Of a stretch of DNA of 64,000 nt, positions 17,652 through 24,771 are shown piece after piece. The notes below the pieces were generated by a model. The model saw nothing but the letters and a program-made list of their open reading frames with translations, was not told the origin of the DNA and made no database searches. The DNA comes from Halodesulfovibrio aestuarii DSM 17919 = ATCC 29578 (GTDB taxonomy: Bacteria; Desulfobacterota; Desulfovibrionia; Desulfovibrionales; Desulfovibrionaceae): assembly GCF_000384815.1 (NCBI RefSeq), contig NZ_ARQF01000020.1, positions 1 through 64,000 on the forward strand, given 5' to 3'. The position numbers and the translations under genes are program-made. The stretch's first letter is position 1. Each line of letters opens with the position of its first letter.

Positions 17652-18569
17652 ATGTCTCAGTTGATAGACACTGCAGGAAACCAAATAGTACATCATTCGC
17701 CCGCCACTTCCGGAGCATGCTCTATGCGCCACGTTATTCAAAAATGCATGTTCACGCTGTTCAAACTGAGCGTGATCATTAACGCGCTTGCGCTAATCAT
17801 TGTCTGCGGGTTCGTACTATATTATGGCGCTCCTGCCATTTCATGGGAATTCTTACTCGAAAACCCGCGTAACGCTATGACAGAAGGCGGGATTTTCCCA
17901 TGTATTCTGGGCACGATTGCCCTGTCCTACGGCTCCATGCTTATTGCACTGCCATGGGGCGTTGCCACCGCAATTTATCTTCATGAATATGCAAAACCGG
18001 GCAAAGTGGTTCATCTTATCAGGCTTGCAATTAACAACCTTGCAGGTGTCCCCTCTGTAGTGTTTGGTTTGTTCGGCCTGTCACTCTTTGTTACGGTTCT
18101 TGGTATGGGGGTTTCGCTCCTCGCAGGTATGCTTACCCTTGCGGCACTTGTCCTTCCACTAATTATTGGAGCCTCAGAGGAAGCGCTGAGGAGTGTTTCC
18201 CCCACATACCGCGAAGCCTCATTAGGACTCGGTGCCACCAAATGGCAGACTATCTACCGGATTGTACTGCCAGCTGCTGCACCGGGAATTTTGACAGGCG
18301 CCATTCTTTCTGTAGGACGCGCTGCAGGTGAAACCGCAGCAATCATGTTTACCGCGGCAATGTTCTTTTCTCCACTGCTTCCACAATCTATTTTCGACAG
18401 CGTAATGGCTCTGCCATATCACATATATGTTCTGGCTACTGCCGGTACAAATATCGAGCAAACACGGCCGCTGCAATACGGCACATCTCTTGTACTCATT
18501 GTGCTGGTACTAAGCATGAACTTCATGGCCATTATGCTCCGGGCACGAATGCAGAAAAAGCTTTCATAA
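17652..18569 (+). CDS. pstA: phosphate ABC transporter permease PstA
   Basis: 305 aa from ATG 17652, preceded by AAGGAGAG. The N-terminal 30 residues are polar, followed by a membrane segment near 35-60. GGIFPCILGTIALSYGSMLIALPWGVATAIYLHEYA and the EAA loop (RSVSPTYREASLGLGATKWQTI) mark the PstA subfamily. The operon ends here with a terminator. The ATPase gene pstB and the regulator phoU, which normally follow, are absent from the window and must lie elsewhere. Confidence 0.94.
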   Translation: MSQLIDTAGNQIVHHSPATSGACSMRHVIQKCMFTLFKLSVIINALALIIVCGFVLYYGAPAISWEFLLENPRNAMTEGGIFPCILGTIALSYGSMLIALPWGVATAIYLHEYAKPGKVVHLIRLAINNLAGVPSVVFGLFGLSLFVTVLGMGVSLLAGMLTLAALVLPLIIGASEEALRSVSPTYREASLGLGATKWQTIYRIVLPAAAPGILTGAILSVGRAAGETAAIMFTAAMFFSPLLPQSIFDSVMALPYHIYVLATAGTNIEQTRPLQYGTSLVLIVLVLSMNFMAIMLRARMQKKLS

Positions 18570-18608
18570 TATAATCAGACCTAAAACAAACATCCACTGT
18601 CCAGTAAA

Positions 18609-18640
18609 AGCCCGTAGGCACCAAGCCTGCGGGCTCTTTG
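18609..18640 (+). terminator. terminator of the pstSCA operon
   Basis: AGCCCGTAGGC (18609-18619) pairs with GCCTGCGGGCT (18625-18635, one G-T pair), followed by CTTTG. It confirms that no pstB is cotranscribed. Confidence 0.8.
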
Positions 18641-18754
18641 TGTCTTCGTCTATTTTCAACAAAACGGCAGCAGCAGTCCCCTCATATCCTGTGTTATTCG
18701 TTGCCTGCCAACAATATTATGTGTATTTTATCAAAAAGATAAAAGGGGTGCAGA

Positions 18755-19039
18755 ATGGACAACAAAAAATATTTTCTGAATGAAATTAGTTTGTTTAATA
18801 TCCGCAACAGGAACGAAGTGCGCGTAATCAAGATTATGAAACAAGTTATGGATACCCCTCCATACTACAAGCCATCCGAAAAAGATCTGTTGGACATTTA
18901 TGCGCTATCGCTCAACTCCCTTCCTCCACGATACGCACAGCAGGGGACAATTGTTTTGCGTGATCCTGTCCGTGATAACGAAATTGAAGATGCAGTGCGC
19001 AAAGCATTTGCCATTGTTGTTGAAAATCCTAAAAAATAA
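18755..19039 (+). CDS. ComFB-like small protein
   Basis: 94 aa. The DLLDIYALSLNSLPPRYAQQGT segment (residues 44-65) matches the hallmark of the late-competence ComFB family: a helix followed by ALN-LPPRY. The usual N-terminal NxxE helix may be NEVRVIKIMKQVMD (residues 20-33). The CxxC pair seen in many ComFB members is absent. ComFB-type proteins in other bacteria bind cyclic dinucleotides in some cases; the function here is unknown. It is the first of three closely spaced genes (12 nt to the PHP phosphatase). AAAAGGGG lies upstream of the ATG. Confidence 0.7.
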   Translation: MDNKKYFLNEISLFNIRNRNEVRVIKIMKQVMDTPPYYKPSEKDLLDIYALSLNSLPPRYAQQGTIVLRDPVRDNEIEDAVRKAFAIVVENPKK

Positions 19040-19051
19040 CACAGGACTATT

Positions 19052-19876
19052 ATGATCTCCGTTGATACCCACATACACACGCTGTACTCCCATGGCAAAG
19101 CTACACCTGAAGAGATGTATGAGGCTGCTGTAAAAAAAGGGATTAAGGTATTCGGCTTTTCTGAACACTCGGTACGCCCAGCGGGCATGAGCTACCCACA
19201 ACGAGAGTACAGAGAGCATTTAGCAGCACATTGGGACACCTATATTAAAAAAGTAACTGCTCTGAAAAATAACAATGATGACGTTACTGTTTTACTGGGT
19301 ATTGAAGTAGATTGGATGGAAGGCAACGAAGAATTCATTAAGGCACAACTTGCAAAGCATGATTTTGATTATGTGCTTTGCGGCATCCATTTTTTAGAAA
19401 ACTGGGGATTTGATTACTCGGAAGCAGATTGGGAATCTCTTAACTATGATGAACAGGTAGCACTTTACAAAAAGTACTTCGAAACTATGGTCACGATGGC
19501 TAAGACGGGTATTTTTGACACAATTGCACATCCCGATATCATTAAGATTTTCTCATGCGCTTATTTCAGCAAATGGATTGCAACAGAAGAAGCACAGGCG
19601 CTAGTGCACCAAGCACTTTCAGCTGTTCGTGATGCAGGTATGTCCATGGAGATTTCTTCAGCCGGAATACGCAAGAGTTGTCAGGAAATTTACCCGGGTG
19701 AGATTATCATGGGTATTGCCAGCAAGCTTAACCTGCCAATTTCCTTTGGTTCCGACGCTCATTCCACATCGTCCGTAGCTTTCAATTTCGACAAGCTGGA
19801 AGAACATGCGCGCCGCTTCGGGTACACAGAAAGTGTCTATTTCCAAAATAGAAAAATGCATTCACGTCCATTCTAA
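19052..19876 (+). CDS. PHP-family phosphatase, histidinol-phosphatase-like
   Basis: 274 aa PHP-domain metal-dependent phosphoesterase. The first metal motif DTHIHTLYSHG (D5, H7, H9) opens the protein, followed by FGFSEHS near 37-43, LLGIEVDW (E near 85), LCGIHF, DTIAHPDI and the closing ISFGSDAHS. This order matches HisK/HisJ-type histidinol-phosphatases, which hydrolyse L-histidinol phosphate in histidine synthesis. Other PHP phosphatases share the motifs, and the neighbours are not his genes, so the substrate is uncertain. It lies 9 nt before the TrpF-like gene. Confidence 0.85.
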   Translation: MISVDTHIHTLYSHGKATPEEMYEAAVKKGIKVFGFSEHSVRPAGMSYPQREYREHLAAHWDTYIKKVTALKNNNDDVTVLLGIEVDWMEGNEEFIKAQLAKHDFDYVLCGIHFLENWGFDYSEADWESLNYDEQVALYKKYFETMVTMAKTGIFDTIAHPDIIKIFSCAYFSKWIATEEAQALVHQALSAVRDAGMSMEISSAGIRKSCQEIYPGEIIMGIASKLNLPISFGSDAHSTSSVAFNFDKLEEHARRFGYTESVYFQNRKMHSRPF

Positions 19877-19885
19877 CTGACACGC

Positions 19886-20590
19886 ATGCTCAATAAACAT
19901 TCAAAATTTCACAGCCTCATACAGATTGCCGGAGTCCACGACGTGCAGGAAACACAAATGCTTGCCGACTGTGGGGTGCATTGTGTGGGGCTGCCTTTAC
20001 GTCTACCGGTCAACAAGGAAGACATCACAGAAGATGAGGCCCGGGAAATTATCCAACAGACCTGTACACATATTCTTCCCGTCTGCATCACATATCTCGA
20101 TAAAGCAGAAGATATCGTCCAATTCTGCAGCGAGTTGAACATTACACATGTACAATTACATGGACATGTTGAATTGGCAGAACTGCAAAAGCTTGCGCGC
20201 ATTGCACCAGATCTCTACATCATTAAATCACTTGTAATACAGGCAGACGGCAGCAACAAAAAGGCACTATTGCAAGTTGTCAAAGATAGTGCCCCCTATG
20301 TTGATGCATACATTACTGACACCCACAATTCTAAAACCGGTGCAGACGGTGCGACAGGTTTAACCCACGATTGGAACATTTCTGCCGAGCTAGTGCAGCA
20401 ATCACCGCGCCCTATCATTCTCGCAGGTGGACTAACTGCCGACAACGTTGCTGAAGCAATCCGCATTGTAAAACCGTCAGGAGTTGACGCGCACACCGGT
20501 GTAGAAGATGCCACAGGTCGAAAAAGCCAGACGCTGGTATATAAATTTGTTCAGGAAGCAGCCAAGGCTTTTGCTAAACTCACAGGTTAA
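19886..20590 (+). CDS. TrpF-like (phosphoribosylanthranilate isomerase family) protein lacking the catalytic Cys
   Basis: 234 aa (beta/alpha)8 barrel. Family landmarks are present: THVQLHG (residues 87-93), the acid Asp145 in YITDTHNSK, GATGLTHDW, the phosphate-binding ILAGGLTADNV and SGVDAHTGVE. The first strand, which in TrpF reads KICG with the general base Cys, reads IQIAG here, so Ala15 replaces the Cys. The SPR motif is also altered to LRLPVNKEDI. True PRA isomerase activity is therefore doubtful. It lies in an operon with a PHP phosphatase and a ComFB-like gene, away from trp genes. No SD is evident; translation may be coupled. Confidence 0.75.
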   Translation: MLNKHSKFHSLIQIAGVHDVQETQMLADCGVHCVGLPLRLPVNKEDITEDEAREIIQQTCTHILPVCITYLDKAEDIVQFCSELNITHVQLHGHVELAELQKLARIAPDLYIIKSLVIQADGSNKKALLQVVKDSAPYVDAYITDTHNSKTGADGATGLTHDWNISAELVQQSPRPIILAGGLTADNVAEAIRIVKPSGVDAHTGVEDATGRKSQTLVYKFVQEAAKAFAKLTG

Positions 20591-20727
20591 CTGCCTCTCT
20601 CCCAAAGAGTTACAAGGAAGTAAGCCGCCTCTATCTTCTTGTGAATATCAGTAATTTACAGTATGTACCCTGCGTGGGCTAAAAAATTTTCAAGAGCTGG
20701 CAGGCTCAACAGACAAGGAGTGACAAC

Positions 20728-20802
20728 ATGGATTATATTTTCTTTTTTCTCGGAATAGCTGCAGTTGCCTGCGCATTGCGCTACATCAAAAAAACAAGCT
20801 AA
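20728..20802 (+). CDS. 24-residue membrane peptide
   Basis: A short ORF with a perfect SD (AAGGAG, 20715-20720) 7 nt before its ATG. The product is a single hydrophobic helix (IFFFLGIAAVACA) ending in a basic RYIKKTS tail, as in small inner-membrane proteins. Its TAA is followed directly, in the same frame, by another 64 codons without a stop (next entry). The two may thus be one gene with an in-frame stop. Confidence 0.5.
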   Translation: MDYIFFFLGIAAVACALRYIKKTS

Positions 20803-20994
20803 TTGCCGCAACCAGAAACCGTTATGGAACTGGTTGACCGGAATACCGGTCTACTTCAGGACATGAACTCATGCAGTACATGTCCTTTTTTGCGGCCTGC
20901 ACTACAGCAGACATCCTTAATAAAGCGTAATTGTCAGCTAGGCGACAGATGGGCAACCCCAATCAGATGTACCCTTTGCGAAGCATTTCTGTAG
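20803..20994 (+). CDS. short cysteine-rich ORF in frame with the preceding peptide
   Basis: Up to 63 aa if read from the TTG that abuts the preceding TAA, or 56 aa from ATG 20824. It carries CSTCPF, a single NC and a C-terminal CTLCEAF, five Cys in all, which could bind metal or a cluster. There is no SD of its own, so expression would need coupling or readthrough. It lies 34 nt before the membrane Fe-S protein gene. The family is unknown, and it may not be a real gene. Confidence 0.35.
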   Translation: MPQPETVMELVDRNTGLLQDMNSCSTCPFLRPALQQTSLIKRNCQLGDRWATPIRCTLCEAFL

Positions 20995-21028
20995 TTTTTT
21001 CATCAAACGTAGACGAGGTTTGTAGACT

Positions 21029-22012
21029 ATGTCTCAAAAAATTGTAACGCCCCATATTCTACGGCGCGTTATTCAGTGTCTTTTTCTCTTATTCTGCCTC
21101 TTTATCGGCTACCGTCTCTTCCAACATTTTATATGGGCAACAGGCCAATCTTCGGTATTCGTTTCTAAACCTCCGTCCGTAGAAGCATTCCTCCCTATCA
21201 GTGCGCTTATGGCAGCCAAACAATTCATTCTCACAAAAAAGTGGGATATGGTTCATCCTGCCGGCTTGACGCTCTTTTTTGCCTTTATCTGGATGGCACT
21301 TTTATTCAGAAAAAGCTTTTGCGGATACATTTGTCCTGTGGGATTCATCTCGAACCTTATAGAACAACTCGGACGAAAATTAAGACTGCAAAAAGAATTA
21401 CCAGCAAGGGTTGAACGTGCTCTTTCTGTACCCAAATATCTTATCCTAAGCGGATTTGTATACTTCATTGTCTTCAACATGAGCACCCGCCAAATCAGCA
21501 GTTTTCTCACCCTTCCATACAACTATGTTGCTGATTCCAAAATGCTGACATTTTTTCTTGCCCCGTCTGGAACCACATTGATCGTAATTGCTATTCTTGC
21601 AGTTCTTTCTCTTTTTATCCGCAACTTCTGGTGCCGATTCCTCTGCCCTTACGGCGCACTATTAGGACTTTGTTCCACATTCAGCCCTACAGCTATTACG
21701 CGCGATACCGGTTCCTGCATCTCCTGTGGTAAGTGCAGAAAAATTTGTCCTTCAGCCATCCATGTCGACAAACGAAAAACTGTTCATTCGCCAGAATGTG
21801 TAGGGTGCGCAGAATGTGTAGGGGTATGCCCAGTTAACGACTGCCTCACCGTCCGAACGTTCAACAAAAAAGTACCGTTTGCGACCATAGCCATCGGCGG
21901 CATCTGTGTTCTGCTTGCCTTCTATGGAATCGCCATTGCCACCGGACACTGGTATTCAAACGCAACGCCGGAACTTATCCGAAAGTTCCATATGCTCATC
22001 TTCAACAAATAA
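21029..22012 (+). CDS. membrane 4Fe-4S protein, NapH/YccM-like
   Basis: 327 aa polytopic membrane protein with four to five hydrophobic segments (starting near residues 12-30, 75-92 and 130-150). Two cytoplasmic Cys motifs of the NapH/NosR/RnfA-accessory type are present, FCGYICPVGF and FWCRFLCPYG. Two ferredoxin-type [4Fe-4S] sites follow (CISCGKCRKICP and CVGCAECVGVCP). A last membrane segment closes the protein. Members pass electrons between the quinone pool or a flavoprotein and periplasmic or membrane oxidoreductases. No partner oxidoreductase is adjacent, so the pathway is unknown. Confidence 0.85.
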   Translation: MSQKIVTPHILRRVIQCLFLLFCLFIGYRLFQHFIWATGQSSVFVSKPPSVEAFLPISALMAAKQFILTKKWDMVHPAGLTLFFAFIWMALLFRKSFCGYICPVGFISNLIEQLGRKLRLQKELPARVERALSVPKYLILSGFVYFIVFNMSTRQISSFLTLPYNYVADSKMLTFFLAPSGTTLIVIAILAVLSLFIRNFWCRFLCPYGALLGLCSTFSPTAITRDTGSCISCGKCRKICPSAIHVDKRKTVHSPECVGCAECVGVCPVNDCLTVRTFNKKVPFATIAIGGICVLLAFYGIAIATGHWYSNATPELIRKFHMLIFNK

Positions 22013-22057
22013 CTAATAGGCAATCTCACCTGCGAGAAAAAATAGTTTCAACATGTT

Positions 22058-22091
22058 AGGCAACCTTTTCCATCCGAAAGGTTGCCTTTTA
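22058..22091 (+). terminator. terminator of the NapH-like gene
   Basis: AGGCAACCTTT (22058-22068) pairs perfectly with AAAGGTTGCCT (22077-22087), then TTT. Confidence 0.85.
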
Positions 22092-22176
22092 TCTGGCACG
22101 TCTTATACATTCCAGATAAAGAAAGTATTCATACTCATTCAGGCATTGATCATTTTCGCAAGGAGACTCAAGAATA

Positions 22177-23028
22177 ATGACAAGCAACTTAAAAACAATG
22201 ATGTTACTTGCCCTACTCTCCGGAATTATTATCGTTCTGGGTGGAGCACTTGGTGGCAAGGGCGGGATCATTATCGCTTTCGTGTTAGCTCTTCTCATGA
22301 ATGTTGGGAGCTACTGGTACTCAGATAAAATTGTTCTTCGCATGTATGGAGCACAGGAAGTTTCCCCGCATGATGCTCCTATGCTGCACAATATCGTTGA
22401 AGAACTTGCATACAAAGCTGGTATACCCAAACCACGTATCTGCATAATTCCCGAGCAGGCACCAAATGCATTCGCAACTGGTCGTGATCCGGAACATGGT
22501 GTTGTGGCGGTAACTCAGGGCATCATGCAACTTCTTTCAACAGAAGAACTCAAGGGAGTCCTAGCGCACGAAATCGGGCATATCACCAACCGCGACATTC
22601 TGATCCAGTCAATTGCAGGTGTTATGGCATCTGCCATTGTAAGTATTGCACATTTCATGCAATTTGCTGCAATTTTCGGATTTGGAGGTGGAGATGATGA
22701 GGAAGGAAGTAACCCGTTTGCGGCGCTGCTGCTTGCATTTGTAGCACCAATTGCAGCCAGCCTTATTCAGTTTGCAATCTCCCGTTCCCGCGAATACCTT
22801 GCAGATGATACAGGAGCACGCCTTTCTGGAAACCCATTGTACCTTGCATCAGCATTAGAAAAGCTTAACGCATACTCACAGCGGGTACCAATGCATCATG
22901 GCAGTGAAGCGACCGCACACATGTTTATTGTTAATCCCTTTTCAGGCGCCAACATGGCTAAACTTTTTAGCACACACCCACCAATCGAAGAACGCGTAAG
23001 TCGACTTCGCCAGATGGCACACAGATAA
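22177..23028 (+). CDS. htpX: membrane zinc metalloprotease HtpX
   Basis: 283 aa M48B protease for quality control of membrane proteins. Two N-terminal membrane segments lie near residues 6-23 and 27-45. The zinc motif HEIGH is near residue 130 in LKGVLAHEIGH. Two further hydrophobic segments (about 145-170 and 180-200) are followed by the conserved REYLADDTGA with the third zinc ligand Glu. The C-terminal MFIVNPFSG and LFSTHPPIEERV are family signatures. AAGGAG precedes the ATG. It is monocistronic; heat or envelope stress control is usual for the family but not visible here. Confidence 0.96.
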   Translation: MTSNLKTMMLLALLSGIIIVLGGALGGKGGIIIAFVLALLMNVGSYWYSDKIVLRMYGAQEVSPHDAPMLHNIVEELAYKAGIPKPRICIIPEQAPNAFATGRDPEHGVVAVTQGIMQLLSTEELKGVLAHEIGHITNRDILIQSIAGVMASAIVSIAHFMQFAAIFGFGGGDDEEGSNPFAALLLAFVAPIAASLIQFAISRSREYLADDTGARLSGNPLYLASALEKLNAYSQRVPMHHGSEATAHMFIVNPFSGANMAKLFSTHPPIEERVSRLRQMAHR

Positions 23029-23030
23029 TT

Positions 23031-23059
23031 ACAAGCCCCGCACAGCGGGGCTTGTTTTC
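23031..23059 (+). terminator. terminator of htpX
   Basis: ACAAGCCCCGC (23031-23041), loop ACA, GCGGGGCTTGT (23045-23055), then TTTCT. A strong 11 bp stem immediately after the stop codon. Confidence 0.9.
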
Positions 23060-23322
23060 TCTACCAACTTAGCACCTGTTAACTACAGACACACTGTCTC
23101 CAACTGACAAAAACGCCTTCTTCCCTACCCCCATTCGAGCCTCCTGCTCTGTCTACATAAGGCGGATTACAGCAGCCTGTTGCACACAATCTTACATCTA
23201 TTTGTACAATAAAGATTTCTTTGTGCAGAACCACACTCATCAGGGCATACTTGCTAAGACTTTCCCAAGGGGCTACAACGCGACTTTGATTTACGATTAT
23301 TTAAGAAACTGAAGAGAGAATT

Positions 23323-23964
23323 ATGATTGAACTCGGCGAATTAATTTCTTCTGTTGGCGGCTGGAGCAACATTTATGTTGTCAAAGATGCACCAAACATG
23401 TGCGTTAAGGTACTTGCACCACATCGCAAATACCAAGGCGAAAAACCCGATCCGAATTTAGTTTCAAAGAAAAAATACGGCATCGATGACATGCTGGAAT
23501 TTGAATACGCCAACTATCAAAAAATTATCGAATGCGTTCCTGATGCTCTCAAAAAATATTTTGTGCGCATTGATGGTATGTATATGACTTCCATTGGTGT
23601 TCGCGGGCTGGTTATGGAACGTGTTATGACTGCCGAAGGCACTACCGCTCCGAGTCTTGATCACTACAAAGGTAAAGCCCTTCCTGATGCTTTTTTCTGC
23701 AGACTGGAACAACTTCGCCGCGACATTCTCCATAAGTATTCTCTTGATCACTTTGGAGTGGCACGCAGAAATGTTCTCGTTCGTGACGAACAGACTCCTG
23801 TACTGATTGATTTCCAAAAAAACCGCCGTATCTACCGCAGTCAGATAAATCTCTATATTCCTTACTTCACACGCCAAAAAGTGAAGCGTAACTTCCAGCG
23901 CCTTTACAGAGAAGCAAAAGTTCAAGACTGGACAAAAGTTTCTGAACTAAACTGCTCAGAATAA
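23323..23964 (+). CDS. YrbL-like protein-kinase-fold protein
   Basis: 213 aa, matching the YrbL family (named in enteric bacteria as a PhoP-regulated gene). Residues 12-30 (GGWSNIYVVKDAPNMCVKV) resemble the glycine-rich/Lys start of a kinase fold. The HKYSLDHFGVARRNVLV stretch near 136-152 resembles a kinase catalytic loop with Asp and Asn. VLIDFQ near 161-166 resembles the DFG-position Asp. It may phosphorylate a small molecule or sugar, but no substrate is known for the family. It stands alone, followed by a large hairpin. Confidence 0.75.
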   Translation: MIELGELISSVGGWSNIYVVKDAPNMCVKVLAPHRKYQGEKPDPNLVSKKKYGIDDMLEFEYANYQKIIECVPDALKKYFVRIDGMYMTSIGVRGLVMERVMTAEGTTAPSLDHYKGKALPDAFFCRLEQLRRDILHKYSLDHFGVARRNVLVRDEQTPVLIDFQKNRRIYRSQINLYIPYFTRQKVKRNFQRLYREAKVQDWTKVSELNCSE

Positions 23965-24007
23965 TTCTTACGCGAATATATCTACCTGTTTTCTTTAAGC
24001 GACCGAT

Positions 24008-24061
24008 AATCCTACGCACCAGCTCAGAACAATTACCAGTTCTGAACTGGTGCGTAGGATT
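24008..24061. repeat. long near-perfect hairpin without T-tail
   Basis: Two 23-base arms (24008-24030 and 24039-24061) pair at 22 positions with one C/A mismatch around an 8 nt loop. The outer part is AATCCTACGCACCAG with CTGGTGCGTAGGATT. No U-tract follows on either strand. It may end transcription of the YrbL-like gene in a non-canonical way or act as an RNA processing site. Confidence 0.85.
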
Positions 24062-24107
24062 GCTGCCCGCAATTGCTGACAACAACTTTTCTGCGTACAC
24101 TACTGTT

Positions 24108-24539
24108 ATGGAAAATATTCACCAGCCACTTATAGACTTTATTGAATCCGGAAGTCCTTTTCACCGGTTTCTTAATATTCAAGTCATTGATGCAAAACCC
24201 GGTTTCATAAAACTGCTTCTTCCATACAAAGAAGAATTTGGCGGGAATATGGAGCGCGGAATTTTACACGGCGGTATATCCGCTATGTTCGTTGATATTG
24301 TCGCGGCTTCTGCCTTGTGGACACATCTAAAACCAGAAGACAAAAGCGCAACCATTGATCTGCGTGTCGATTACCAACGTCCGGCAATGCTGGAGAATTT
24401 AATAGGGGAAGGCGAAGTCCGTATGCTCGCAAACTCTGTTGCGAACGTACATGTCCGCCTCTACAGTGCTTCCACTCCAGATACACTACAGGCGGAGGGA
24501 CGCGCTGTTTTCCACATTAAACGAAAAAGCAGCACGTAG
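24108..24539 (+). CDS. PaaI-family hotdog thioesterase
   Basis: 143 aa. The hotdog core carries the PaaI signature GNMERGILHGGISAMFVDIVAA (about residues 45-66), where the Gly-rich helix binds the thioester and the Asp acts in catalysis. TIDLRVDYQRPA near 83-94 and a VANVHVRLYS strand follow. Such enzymes hydrolyse acyl- or aryl-CoA thioesters. ATG 24108 lies 47 nt after the large hairpin and has no clear SD. An earlier TTG would place the start inside the hairpin and is less likely. Confidence 0.85.
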   Translation: MENIHQPLIDFIESGSPFHRFLNIQVIDAKPGFIKLLLPYKEEFGGNMERGILHGGISAMFVDIVAASALWTHLKPEDKSATIDLRVDYQRPAMLENLIGEGEVRMLANSVANVHVRLYSASTPDTLQAEGRAVFHIKRKSST

Positions 24540-24575
24540 TCTTACATAGTATACGCTGCGTTATATACACATACA

Positions 24576-24610
24576 AAAAGCGCTGTTCAGTAATACTGAA
24601 CAGCGCTTTT
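24576..24610. terminator. bidirectional terminator, thioesterase / ftsZ
   Basis: AAAAGCGCTGTTCAG and its exact complement (24576-24590, 24596-24610) around TAATA, with A and T runs on both sides. It serves the thioesterase gene and the end of the 17 kb dcw cluster, 160 nt after ftsZ. Confidence 0.92.
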
Positions 24611-24771
24611 AAACTGTTTCTAAGCAGAGAGGCGTGAGTACTGCTCAGAGACAGGGTCTACTACCTCTAGCGAAAACTTATAGAACGACCTTTCCCACGA
24701 ATGGGGTGTCTATAACAGAACAAATCTGTTTTATAAGCCTACGCAAAAACGCAACTATGCGCCGAATTTTT

